DNA from: Bacteroidota bacterium | Lineage (GTDB): Bacteria; Bacteroidota; Bacteroidia; Bacteroidales; Prolixibacteraceae | Length of the DNA stretch: 8,803 bases | Reading direction: 5' to 3' | Assembly (NCBI GenBank): GCA_023488865.1 | Contig: JAMDDG010000146.1 | Span: 1-8,803, forward strand | Shown here: in pieces, positions 1 to 7,962 of the stretch | How positions within the stretch are numbered: position 1 is the first letter of the stretch | How the letters are laid out: every line of letters starts with the position of its first letter | Translations under genes and position numbers: made by a program | The notes under the pieces: generated by a model | What the model was told of the DNA's origin: nothing | Database searches by the model: none | The model's input: the letters and a program-made list of their open reading frames with translations, nothing else

Positions 1-2
1 CA

Positions 3-725
3 ACGAATGATTTGGTAGGTTATTATGCCCATATTTCCGCTTTGGACAGTTGTATTGGCGTATTGCAGAAAACATTGATTGAAACCGGATTGGACGAAAA
101 TACCATATTTATTTTTACTGCCGATCATGGTGCAATGGTCAGGTCCCATGGATTTAGCCACAAGCAAGTACCTTACGAAGAATCAATCCATGTGCCGATG
201 CTGATCCGTTATCCGGCGGTGTTTGGTAATAAAGGAAAAAAAGAGGATATGCTCATCACCACCACAGATTTAATGCCTACTTTGCTTGCCCTGTGCGGTT
301 TGCCGATTCCAAAAACGGTTGAGGGAGCTGACAGGTCACCCGTTATGAAAGGTAAGCAAGAAGATAAAACGGATGCTGTGCTGATTGCTTGTTATGAAGC
401 TTTCGGACAATGGACATATGGCATGGGAGGAAAAGAATACCGCGGGGTGAGGACCAAACGATATACCTACGTGAAAGACCTTAAAGGACCGTGGTTGCTT
501 TTTGATAACCTGAAAGACCCGTTTCAATTAAAAAATCTCGTTAAAGATCAGAAGTCGCAAAAGACAAGGGAGGGACTAGAATTAAAACTCACCCAGTTGT
601 TGAAGAAAATCAACGATCAATTTCTTCCCGGTCAGGAGTACATCAAAAAATGGGGCTACGTGACAGATAAAACAGGAACGGTACCTTATGTCAAAATCAA
701 TTATCAGGGCTTGCCCATTGAATAA
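3..725 (+). CDS. Sulfatase (S1 type), C-terminal part, open at window start
   Basis: This is the C-terminal half of a formylglycine-dependent sulfatase, which hydrolyses sulfate esters, here probably on a polysaccharide or oligosaccharide. The frame is open from base 3, so the gene begins before the window; the TTG at 12 is internal. Visible family features are the ISALD helix, the IFTADHG segment (bases about 108-131) whose Asp-His belong to the metal site of S1 sulfatases, a following H-K-Q-V-P-Y-E-E stretch leading into HVPMLIRYP, the TTDLMPTLLALCGLPIP segment, and a C-terminal subdomain with an LFDNLKDPFQLKNL stretch typical of bacterial arylsulfatases. The N-terminal C/S-x-P-x-R maturation motif and the signal peptide are outside the window, so activation type and location cannot be read. 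It heads the run of glycosidase genes, 64 bases before the GH99-like gene. Which sulfate position or sugar it acts on is unknown. The family call is firm. Confidence 0.93.
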   Translation, partial: TNDLVGYYAHISALDSCIGVLQKTLIETGLDENTIFIFTADHGAMVRSHGFSHKQVPYEESIHVPMLIRYPAVFGNKGKKEDMLITTTDLMPTLLALCGLPIPKTVEGADRSPVMKGKQEDKTDAVLIACYEAFGQWTYGMGGKEYRGVRTKRYTYVKDLKGPWLLFDNLKDPFQLKNLVKDQKSQKTREGLELKLTQLLKKINDQFLPGQEYIKKWGYVTDKTGTVPYVKINYQGLPIE

Positions 726-789
726 GAAGTGAAAAGTATAAAATGAATAGAATAAAATATTAAGGCCTGATTACTTAGATTCATAGACT

Positions 790-1893
790 ATGAAAAGATA
801 TTTTAGCTATAAGGCAGTTTTTTTGGCCGTATTATTGGCCTCAACTGGATGGGCATGTAACGACAAGGCCCTGGAAACAAAACCGCAAATGAAAATGAGA
901 GTCGGAGCCTATTATTTCGACGGTTGGGCAGGCCAAAATAGCCACGCAAGCGACCCTAATGAACCTTGGGCAAAGAATGCTCCAACCCATTTAACACGTC
1001 GGATGGTTGAAGAATTTCCGGAAAGGGAACCTGTTTGGGGTTGGCGGGATGACTCTCAGGCTATAATGGAAAGACAAATTGATTTAGCTGCAGATAATGG
1101 GATCGAGTTTTTTCTGTTTTGCTGGTATTGGAGAGATAGTAACGGGTCTATTAATCCTGCGGCTATCGAAAACCTTTCCCTGCATACGAGTATGAACCTG
1201 TATATGAAAGCAAAAAATAAGAATAGAATAAAGTTCAGTTTGTTGGTTGCCAACCATGGAGGTTCGGAGATTAAAGGCACGGATAATTGGGGAAAAGCAA
1301 CTGAATATTGGATGCAATACTTTAAGGATCCTCAATATGTTACCGTTGATGGCAAACCACTGGTCGTGATTTTTAATTCGGGAGGAATTGATAACGATGC
1401 CCTTGCCCGTATGCAGGAAGTCTCAAAAAAAGAAGGATTGAAGGGTGGTTTATCCATTGCAGGTTGTGGAAATGCGGCAGATAAGAGTTTTACTTATAGA
1501 ACGCACTATCATATTGCACCCGGATATTCAGCCGGAACAGAGGAGCATAAATATGCGGAATTGGTTGATGCACATGAAAAGCAATGGATAGGAACAGAGA
1601 AACAACCATATATACCGGAAGTAACTGTCGGATGGGATAAACGTCCCTGGGAAAATAAAACCGGATCAGGACAGGGTTGGTACTATCCCGATCGTACTCC
1701 GGAACAATTTAAAGGTTTCTTAACTGATGCCATAACATGGATGGACGAACACCCGACTCAAACAACAAGGGAACGTTTTGTTTTGATATATGCATGGAAT
1801 GAACTTGGTGAAGGTGGGTATCTGGTTCCGACAAAAGGAGACCCCAATGCAACCTATTTGAAGGTTATTGGAAACACTGTTTCAGGTAAGTGA
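790..1893 (+). CDS. GH99-like / WbsX-type glycoside hydrolase lipoprotein
   Basis: The 367-residue protein resembles the GH71/GH99-like group annotated in Pfam as Glyco_tran_WbsX, a TIM-barrel family common in Bacteroidota glycan loci and despite its name probably hydrolytic. The N-terminus is a basic start and hydrophobic core ending in STGWAC, with Cys23 as a plausible lipidation site, although Gly at -3 makes a weak lipobox. Family features are VGAYYFDGW (from about residue 38), a W-G-W-R-D-D stretch, the strand GIEFFLFCWYW (about 104-114), the strand VVIFNSGG, the segment VTVGWDKRPW, and the C-terminal barrel motif AWNELGEGGYLVP with W336-N337-E338. E338 and the Glu two residues beyond its Gly are candidate active-site residues by analogy. 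The ATG at 790 is chosen because it gives the complete signal. GH99 itself is endo-alpha-mannanase, but this distant relative's substrate cannot be inferred. A stem-loop follows the gene. Confidence 0.82.
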   Translation: MKRYFSYKAVFLAVLLASTGWACNDKALETKPQMKMRVGAYYFDGWAGQNSHASDPNEPWAKNAPTHLTRRMVEEFPEREPVWGWRDDSQAIMERQIDLAADNGIEFFLFCWYWRDSNGSINPAAIENLSLHTSMNLYMKAKNKNRIKFSLLVANHGGSEIKGTDNWGKATEYWMQYFKDPQYVTVDGKPLVVIFNSGGIDNDALARMQEVSKKEGLKGGLSIAGCGNAADKSFTYRTHYHIAPGYSAGTEEHKYAELVDAHEKQWIGTEKQPYIPEVTVGWDKRPWENKTGSGQGWYYPDRTPEQFKGFLTDAITWMDEHPTQTTRERFVLIYAWNELGEGGYLVPTKGDPNATYLKVIGNTVSGK

Positions 1894-2051
1894 GTGATGT
1901 AAATGAGAAAATCGAAAACAAATATCTATAATTCATCAAGTCACCATGAAAAATAAAATTAATTTTTCAAAAGTGACTTTAATATAATTAAATCTTCTTT
2001 CAGCTGAATACGATCAGGGCTGAATCGTTATTAATCAAAAAATATCTTGCC
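1894..2051 (+). other. Intergenic region before the GH127 gene
   Basis: This 158-base gap is the longest in the glycosidase cluster. It holds the stem-loop at 1938-1979 and a short imperfect direct repeat, GCTGAATACG (2003-2012) and GCTGAATCG (2019-2027), spaced 16 bases start to start. Such spacing would suit a regulator half-site pair, but nothing else supports that. I found no convincing Bacteroidota promoter (TTG, about 19 bases, TAnnTTTG). The stretch just before the start codon is A-rich (AATCAAAAAATATC), as is usual where Shine-Dalgarno sequences are not used. Confidence 0.35.
1938..1979 (+). terminator. AT-rich two-step stem-loop after the GH99-like gene
   Basis: The arms AAGTCAC (1938-1944) and GTGACTT (1973-1979) pair perfectly. 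After a small internal loop (CA against AAA), TGAAAAA (1947-1953) pairs with TTTTTCA (1963-1969) around a nine-base AT loop. That makes two stacked 7-bp stems. The structure starts 45 bases after the GH99-like stop codon and 73 bases before the GH127 start. A T-rich tail follows only loosely (TTAATATAATTAAATC), so it could be a weak terminator, a 3' mRNA stabiliser or a processing site within an operon. The pairing is seen; the role is inference. Confidence 0.5.
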
Positions 2052-3938
2052 ATGATGAAAATTTTGAATTTAATGTTTTGCTTTGTTTTATTTGTAGGGC
2101 AGGTTGTATCACAGCCAGTTCTGTCTCCTGTTGTCAATGATCAATTGTCTCCGGCACTCTCAGTGCAGGTGAATGGGTTCATCGGCGGGAAACTGAATGC
2201 TTCTTACCAAAACCGCATTCTTGCCCAGGATGTGGATCGTTTGGTAGCGCCGTTCCGCAACCGGACAGAGACAAGTTGCTGGCAGAGCGAGTTCTGGGGG
2301 AAATGGTTCACCTCAGCTGTACTAGCTTACCGTTACTGTCCTGAACCAAAACTGAAAGCGGTACTTGACAAAGCTGTTGATGGTCTGATTGCCACTCAGA
2401 CACCTGAAGGTTATATTGGAAATTATGCTGATAATAAGCATCTTGCAGCCTGGGACATTTGGGGACGAAAATATTGTATGTTGGGATTGATCGCCTATTA
2501 TGATCTGACCAAAGAGCAAAAAGCTTTAACATCTGCAGGTAAAGAGGCTGATTACCTGATAAATGAGTTAAGATCACGAAATGCATTAATAGTCAAAATG
2601 GGTAACCATCATGGAATGGCGGCATCCTCAGTGCTCGAACCCATTTGCCTGCTTTATGCCCGTACAGGAGAAAAAAGATATCTGGATTTTGCGGAAGAGA
2701 TTGTACGGCAGTGGGAAACTGCTGATGGGCCTCAACTCATATCCAAAGCCAGTGTGGATGTTTCAAAACGTTTTCCGAAGCCTAAATCCTGGTATGGTCC
2801 GGATCAGGGGCAAAAGGCGTATGAGATGATGTCCTGTTATGAAGGTTTGCTGGAATTGTACCGGTTGACCGGAAATGAAAAGTACAAAGTAGCAGTTGAG
2901 AAAACATGGCAAAATATCCGTGACACCGAGATCAATATTGCAGGTTCAGGTTCCGCCATGGAATGCTGGTTTGGAGGGAAAGAATTGCAGACATTGTCCA
3001 TCATGCATTCCCAGGAGACTTGTGTTACAGCTACCTGGATAAAATTAAGCCAACAATTGCTGAGGCTTACCGGCGAAGCCAAATATGCGGATGCCATTGA
3101 ACAGACTTTCTATAACGCCCTCCTTGGTGCAATGAAACTTGACGGGTCGGACTGGGCGAAATATACTCCGCTTTTCGGTCAGCGTTTGGAAGGCACTGAA
3201 CAGTGCGGTATGGGATTAAATTGTTGTGTAGCCAGCGGCCCACGCGGTTTGTTTACCTTTCCGCTTACGTCAGTTATGTCCGCGAAAGATGGAATCCGGG
3301 TTAATTTCTTTGCAAAAGGAACTTATACGTTAGAAACTCCTGGCAAACAGAAAGTAGATATTATTCAGGAAACAGATTATCCCGTTACCGGAAAAATTAG
3401 TGTGAAAGTTCAGTTGGATAAGCCTGAAAATATGTCATTCCTGATAAGGATACCCCAATGGAGCAAAGAATCGGCCCTGGCAATAAACGGGGAACCCTAT
3501 AAAAGTATTACTCCCGGCGAATACGTTAAGGTTCAGCGTTTATGGAAGTCAGGCGATCTGGTTGATCTGAACCTGGATATGCGTGGCAGGGTGGTTAGGC
3601 TTGGCAAGCTCCCGGAGAATTTAGCCATATTCAGAGGCCCGATTGTTTTATCCCGCGATGCCCGTCTGTCCGGACCGGCAATCGAATCAATCATTAACCC
3701 AATTGCAGATAAGGACGGATATATTAAACTTGAACCGGTAGAACAAAAAAATCCTGAGATATGGATGCAATTCAAGGCATTATTCCTCACTGAATCTTAT
3801 GCAGAAGGAGGAAGCCAACCAATATCTGTAGAATTTTGTGACTATGCTTCTGCGGGTAATTCAAATGAGGGGCACCCCATTTTCAGGGTTTGGCTTCCAC
3901 AATTGCTGGATCCCAGAAACATGGATGAAGAAAAATAA
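2052..3938 (+). CDS. GH127-family (DUF1680) beta-L-arabinofuranosidase-like glycosidase
   Basis: A secreted 628-residue member of the GH127/DUF1680 clan, whose characterised members hydrolyse beta-L-arabinofuranosides or, in rhamnogalacturonan-II breakdown, related branched sugars. Residues 1 to about 20 form a signal peptide ending VVSQ with no lipobox cysteine. The (alpha/alpha)6 barrel follows: SCWQSEFWGKW near 75, QTPEGYIGNY near 115, WDIWGRKYCMLGLIAYYDLT near 135-154, and SCYEGLLELYRLTGNEKY near 260. The catalytic zinc site of Bifidobacterium HypBA1 (Glu338, Cys340, Cys417, Cys418) matches E322 and C324 in SQETCVTATW, and C391-C392 in LNCCVASGPRG; C391 would be the nucleophile. E304 in GSAMECWF is the candidate acid/base. 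The C-terminal third (from about 420) is beta-sandwich, including SFLIRIPQWS. The double Cys is followed by VASGPRG rather than the PPN of many relatives, which suggests a distinct subgroup. The ATG at 2055 is an equally good start. The 3' end lies 58 bases before the next gene. Confidence 0.9.
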   Translation: MMKILNLMFCFVLFVGQVVSQPVLSPVVNDQLSPALSVQVNGFIGGKLNASYQNRILAQDVDRLVAPFRNRTETSCWQSEFWGKWFTSAVLAYRYCPEPKLKAVLDKAVDGLIATQTPEGYIGNYADNKHLAAWDIWGRKYCMLGLIAYYDLTKEQKALTSAGKEADYLINELRSRNALIVKMGNHHGMAASSVLEPICLLYARTGEKRYLDFAEEIVRQWETADGPQLISKASVDVSKRFPKPKSWYGPDQGQKAYEMMSCYEGLLELYRLTGNEKYKVAVEKTWQNIRDTEINIAGSGSAMECWFGGKELQTLSIMHSQETCVTATWIKLSQQLLRLTGEAKYADAIEQTFYNALLGAMKLDGSDWAKYTPLFGQRLEGTEQCGMGLNCCVASGPRGLFTFPLTSVMSAKDGIRVNFFAKGTYTLETPGKQKVDIIQETDYPVTGKISVKVQLDKPENMSFLIRIPQWSKESALAINGEPYKSITPGEYVKVQRLWKSGDLVDLNLDMRGRVVRLGKLPENLAIFRGPIVLSRDARLSGPAIESIINPIADKDGYIKLEPVEQKNPEIWMQFKALFLTESYAEGGSQPISVEFCDYASAGNSNEGHPIFRVWLPQLLDPRNMDEEK

Positions 3939-3996
3939 ATGGATGGGTGATAAGTAAATTAAGAAATTTATCTAAAGTACCTAAAAACTCATTAAA

Positions 3997-4434
3997 ATGA
4001 TAAGAAAAAGTAAGAATAGGATTGTTCCCCGATTCATAAATATAATTTTCTGTATGTTATCACTATTATCCTTTGTGTTTGTTTCTTTGGTGACAAGAGC
4101 TCAGGAACACAAATTGCCGGTTATTATTGATGCTGTTAAAGAAGCGCCATATTCGGAAATTGGAACAAGTAAGGTTGTTAACAGTTGCATCGGCAAATAC
4201 CGGGAAGCTGGTAACCGGCGCTTTGACCGGATTGCTTATTTATTTGAGGCAGAACAGGTGGAAGAGTTTGCAAAGTTAACGTTGGTATATCCCGATGACA
4301 AAGACCGGATGTGCGAGGTCTATTTATTTACAGAAGCATTTATGGATCACAATACAATATTGAATAGGGCGGGAGGAGGTGAAAATTCATTAGGCAGCAG
4401 CTATATCACCGGGCATACTTACCAGAATATTTAA
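3997..4434 (+). CDS. Secreted protein of unknown function, probably a truncated N-terminal stub
   Basis: This 145-residue protein has a basic N-terminus and a strong hydrophobic segment (about residues 12-34) ending VTRAQ, a good signal peptidase site. It is followed by a compact domain with KLPVIIDAVKEAPYSEIG, CIGKYREAGNRRFDRIAYLF, KLTLVYPDDKDRMCEVYLF and TEAFMDHNTIL. The pattern resembles the N-terminal beta-rich domain of much longer secreted glycan-locus proteins, in which a R-FDR-AY-F strand and a YPDDKDR turn are followed by a TGGEYP-like turn and a long catalytic or substrate-binding part. Here the chain stops just after YITGHTYQNI, near where that turn would fall, and the GH106 start follows 13 bases later. 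A 3' deletion is therefore likely, though a genuinely short protein is possible. The family comparison is from memory and is inference; the length, signal and tight spacing are seen. No enzymatic function is proposed. Confidence 0.7.
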   Translation: MIRKSKNRIVPRFINIIFCMLSLLSFVFVSLVTRAQEHKLPVIIDAVKEAPYSEIGTSKVVNSCIGKYREAGNRRFDRIAYLFEAEQVEEFAKLTLVYPDDKDRMCEVYLFTEAFMDHNTILNRAGGGENSLGSSYITGHTYQNI

Positions 4435-4447
4435 AAGAAAAAAACTG

Positions 4448-7441
4448 ATGAAAATAATTTTATTGATCTTGTCTTTGTTTTGCTCAGTGGCAATCCAAAG
4501 TAAACCATTGGCCGCCGACACTTTGAAAGCCGGATTTCTAAATCCCCCCGACTCCGCAAAGCCGGGTGTTTACTGGTATTTTATGGATGGCAATATAAGC
4601 CGTGAGGCGATGACTGCTGATCTGGAATCAATGAAAGCTGCCGGAATTGGGTATGTTATTTTTCTAGAAGTGAATGTTGGTGTGCCACGAGGCAAAGTTG
4701 ATTTTCTGAGTGAGGAATGGCAGGATTTGTATGCACATGCGGTGCGAGAGTCCGAAAGATTGGGAATCAGGATCATTTTGGGATCTGGTCCGGGATGGGC
4801 CGGTAGTGGCGGTCCCTGGGTAAAACCGGAGCAATCGATGATGCATTTGGTTTCCAGTTCAACTGAGATCGAAGGCCCCTCTGTATTTCATGCTGTACTC
4901 CCGAAACCGGAACCCAGGAAACCTTTCTTCGGTGAAGGGAGTCTGACGGCAGAACTTAAAAAAATCCGGGACAGCTGGTATGAAGATGTGGCTGTGTTAG
5001 CCTTCCCAACCCCTAATTCTGGAGAGAGGATTGCTGATTTGGATGAAAAGGCTCTTTATTACCGGGCTCCTTATACCGCACAGCCAAACGTTAAACAATT
5101 TCTTCCGGCTCCGGCATCTTTTCCTGCAATCGCAGGATCTGCCATTGATCAGTCAAAGATCATTGATCTAACCCGATTCCTTCAACCCGATGGCAGTTTG
5201 CAATGGACTGTGCCGCAAGGGAAATGGACAATTCTCAGGTTTGGTAAACGTAACAACGGTGCGGTTACCCGTCCAGCTCCAAAACCAGGATTGGGATTTG
5301 AATGTGATAAGTTTGATACAGTAACCTTTGATACACATTTTAATGCATATATAGGTAAGCTTCTGAATAAGGTTGGCCCAAGAAAATCCAAGACTGGCGG
5401 AGGTTGGACGATGATTCATATTGACAGTTGGGAAATGGGATCACAAAACTGGACCGGGAATTTTCGTGAGCAATTTAAAAAACGAAGGGGATATGATCCG
5501 TTGTTATTCCTTCCAACTTATAGCGGCCAAATTGTAGGAAGTCTTGAGTTAAGCGAGCGTTTTTTGTGGGATGTGCGTTTGACCTCCCAGGAGCTCATCC
5601 TCAAAAATCATGCCGGCAGATTTAAAGAATTAGGCAGGCGCAATGGTTTCACCCTGTCGATCGAGCCTTATGGCATGAACCCAACGGCAGATCTTGATCT
5701 TGGAAGCGTTGCTGACGTACCTATGTGTGAATTCTGGAGTGATAAATTCGGCTTCAATTCTTCTTATAGCTGCATTGAGGCAACCTCTATTGCCCATGTA
5801 CAGGGCAAACCTGTAGTGGCCGCAGAATCTTTTACAGCTAACTCCAATGAAGCATGGAAAAAATATCCCGGCAATATGAAGGATCAAAGTGATTGGGCTT
5901 TCAGCATGGGGATTAACCGGTTTATTTACCACACTTTTGCCCATAAACCTTACGGTGATAGATTAAAACCCGGTGTAACAATGGGTCCATATGGTGTTCA
6001 TTGGGATCGTACTCAAACCTGGTGGCCAATGGTACCTGCTTATCACAAATACGTCTCAAGATGCCAGTATGTTCTTTCACAAGGGAAAGCGGTTGCCGAT
6101 ATTTTATACCTTACCCCTGAGGGGGCGCCACACGTTTTCCGGGCGCCGTCCTCCGCACTTGAAGGAACTGATTTTCTGCCTGATAAGCGTGGCTATGCAT
6201 TTGACGGGTGTTCACCTCTACTCTTAAGAGAAGCCAGAGTATCTGATCACCGGATCGTTTTCCCTGGCGGGGCATCTTACCGTGTGATGGTTTTACCGGA
6301 TGTTGAGACAATGACCCCGGAATTGCTCTCCAAAATTGCATCTCTTGTCAAAGCGGGGGCTGTAGTTATGGGCAATGCTCCATCCAAATCCCCGTCTTTG
6401 GTCAATTATCCCCGATGCGATGAACAGGTACAGGCTCTTGCCAAGGAATTATGGGGGGAAAGACAAATTCACCAGTCACGGGCTACCCTTAAGACATTTA
6501 AATCACCTTCCGGACAACTGATCACGGAGCTTTATTCTCCTTATGATTCTACCGCAGCCTTGCTTAAACAAATGGGGGTCAATCCTGATTTCACTGCCTC
6601 AGGATCAATCAGGTACACCCACCGTTCTCTTTTGAACCGTGAAATTTACTTCATTTCCAATCGTACCAATAGTCCGGTTGAGAATGTTTGCCTGTTTAGA
6701 GATGGCACATTAAATGCAGAATTATGGGATGCAGTGACCGGCGAAATCCGTCCTTTAAACAATCTTATTAAAAATGGAAAGGGTATATCAATCAAAATCA
6801 AACTCGATGCTTCACAAAGCTTATTTGTTGTTTTCTATAAATCGGACGTCCCGAAATCCAAAGAATTTAATGCACTGGAGAATTTTCCTGACAAACAATC
6901 CCTTATGACCCTGAAGGGAGCCTGGACAGTTGCTTTCGATACAACCTGGGGTGGTCCCGAAAAGGTGGTTTTTGATTCTCTTGCCGATTGGACGACACGA
7001 AAGGAAGAAGGTATCCGGCATTATTCCGGAATTGCCAGGTATTCAAAAACATTCGATCTGCCTGAATCCTCCCTTATATCGAAAAAATCGAAGCTTTATC
7101 TGAACCTGGGAAATGTGAAAAATATGGCCCGTGTAAAATTAAACGGTAAAGATCTGGGGGTTGTGTGGACTTTTCCCTGGCAGGTGGATATCTCCGGTGT
7201 GGTTAAAGGGAAAGGCAATAAACTTGAGATCGAGGTTGCCAACCTTTGGGCCAACAGGCTAATCGGTGATGAGTCTCTGCCTGATGATGGGATAAAAGGG
7301 GGTAAATGGCCCGACTGGATTCTCAATGGAACCCCGCGGCCAACTAAACGGTACACTTTTACTACATATCGTTTTTACAAAAAGGATGATCCATTATTGG
7401 AATCAGGACTGATGGGACCTGTGAGTATCATGAGTAACTGA
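4448..7441 (+). CDS. GH106 alpha-L-rhamnosidase, secreted
   Basis: The 997-residue protein matches the length and layout of GH106, which removes alpha-L-rhamnose from polysaccharides such as rhamnogalacturonans. A signal peptide (about residues 1-24) is followed by the family opening PGVYWYFMDGNISREAMTAD, then the barrel strand AAGIGYVIFLEV and the GSGPGWAGSGGPWV loop near 115-128. Acidic motifs in the barrel are HIDSWEMGSQNWT (D326, E329), SIEPYGMNP (E406), PMCEFWSD (E428) and VAAESFTAN (E460). These are the candidate catalytic and calcium-binding residues by comparison with Bacteroides BT0986, but I cannot assign each role. Also visible are the YHTFAHKPYGD segment and VADILYLTPEG. From about residue 858 (HYSGIARYSKTF) to the end is a galactose-binding-like beta-sandwich with ARVKLNGKDLGVVWTFPW and a final GLMGPVSI. 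The frame is intact. It starts 13 bases after the truncated gene, with an A-rich leader, so it is probably co-transcribed. Confidence 0.94.
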   Translation: MKIILLILSLFCSVAIQSKPLAADTLKAGFLNPPDSAKPGVYWYFMDGNISREAMTADLESMKAAGIGYVIFLEVNVGVPRGKVDFLSEEWQDLYAHAVRESERLGIRIILGSGPGWAGSGGPWVKPEQSMMHLVSSSTEIEGPSVFHAVLPKPEPRKPFFGEGSLTAELKKIRDSWYEDVAVLAFPTPNSGERIADLDEKALYYRAPYTAQPNVKQFLPAPASFPAIAGSAIDQSKIIDLTRFLQPDGSLQWTVPQGKWTILRFGKRNNGAVTRPAPKPGLGFECDKFDTVTFDTHFNAYIGKLLNKVGPRKSKTGGGWTMIHIDSWEMGSQNWTGNFREQFKKRRGYDPLLFLPTYSGQIVGSLELSERFLWDVRLTSQELILKNHAGRFKELGRRNGFTLSIEPYGMNPTADLDLGSVADVPMCEFWSDKFGFNSSYSCIEATSIAHVQGKPVVAAESFTANSNEAWKKYPGNMKDQSDWAFSMGINRFIYHTFAHKPYGDRLKPGVTMGPYGVHWDRTQTWWPMVPAYHKYVSRCQYVLSQGKAVADILYLTPEGAPHVFRAPSSALEGTDFLPDKRGYAFDGCSPLLLREARVSDHRIVFPGGASYRVMVLPDVETMTPELLSKIASLVKAGAVVMGNAPSKSPSLVNYPRCDEQVQALAKELWGERQIHQSRATLKTFKSPSGQLITELYSPYDSTAALLKQMGVNPDFTASGSIRYTHRSLLNREIYFISNRTNSPVENVCLFRDGTLNAELWDAVTGEIRPLNNLIKNGKGISIKIKLDASQSLFVVFYKSDVPKSKEFNALENFPDKQSLMTLKGAWTVAFDTTWGGPEKVVFDSLADWTTRKEEGIRHYSGIARYSKTFDLPESSLISKKSKLYLNLGNVKNMARVKLNGKDLGVVWTFPWQVDISGVVKGKGNKLEIEVANLWANRLIGDESLPDDGIKGGKWPDWILNGTPRPTKRYTFTTYRFYKKDDPLLESGLMGPVSIMSN

Positions 7442-7527
7442 AGCATTGCTATCGCTGGCTTTTGCGTCCTTTTATACTGTCTTCTTTGAAAATAATAAAT
7501 AACTCACGTTACGCATTATTTTAGTCA
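7442..7527. other. Junction between the GH106 gene and IS remnant, with a possible IS end
   Basis: This 86-base stretch separates the GH106 stop from the transposase stop codon on the other strand, so the two genes converge. It contains AACTCACGTTACGCATTATT (7501-7520), placed where the terminal inverted repeat of an IS4-type element would lie, just past the transposase 3' end. I found no matching TGCGTAACGTGAGTT elsewhere in the window, so the other end of that element is missing. No clear rho-independent terminator for the GH106 transcript is visible. Confidence 0.3.
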
Positions 7528-7962
7528 TTATGCTGCACTGGGTGTTGATAACCTTAGCAGTTCGTTATGTGCGGCTTTCAAGGCTGCCTGATAAATCCTT
7601 GCTTTCATTGCAAAATGGTTTTGGTTTGTCCGCTGTTTGAGCCATTCCATCTTCACATAGGCAAGGATGGACAGCACAAAGTGGTTCGATTGGGTCTTTG
7701 TCGTTTTGGTTGGCGAGCTGGCAAAACAAAAATTGCTCTTGATGGATTTATGGTATTCTTCTACTCCCCACCGTTTTTTGTAGATTGTAGTGATCTGTTC
7801 ATATGATAAGCTCAAATCGCTGCAAACCAGGTACAACTCGCCCACTGTACCATCCTCGTTTTTGAAGACTTGCTTTACAAGCAACAGCGGATAGTCAAGC
7901 CCTTCGAGCCAAACCTCCACGGTTTGCTGTCCCGGCTGCAGCGTTTCGATGCTTACATAGTG
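7528..7962 (-). pseudogene. IS4-family transposase, C-terminal remnant
   Basis: The minus-strand frame is open from 7962 down to the stop at 7528-7530, about 144 residues of a protein normally well over 300. It carries the IS4-family C1 signature Y-(2)-R-(3)-E-(6)-K exactly, as YKKRWGVEEYHKSIK; the Glu codon at 7759-7761 is the third DDE residue. After it come SPTKTTKTQSNHF and a helical tail (ILAYVKMEWLKQR, NHFAMKARIYQAAL) typical of Bacteroidota IS4-type elements. The GTG at 7918-7920 is not a real start, because similarity extends upstream through HYVSIETLQPGQQT to a TGA at 7963-7965. In the same frame beyond that stop, ILKNRAFSC recalls the usual LKSNR-VALS segment, which suggests decay or an internal deletion rather than a clean break. 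The first two catalytic Asp residues and the left end are absent. This copy cannot encode an active transposase. Confidence 0.85.

Noticed and set aside
3950..3975. Short AT-rich inverted repeat (TAAATT / AATTTA) between the GH127 gene and the truncated gene.
   Set aside because: Only about six AT pairs, expected by chance in such AT-rich spacer DNA.
5630..5944. 104-codon minus-strand ORF inside the GH106 gene.
   Set aside because: It is a shadow of a clearly coding plus-strand frame and shows no protein-like motifs.
7567..7806. 79-codon plus-strand ORF opposite the IS4 transposase remnant.
   Set aside because: It is antisense to a segment with an exact IS4 C1 signature; its Cys- and Phe-rich translation looks like an antisense artefact.
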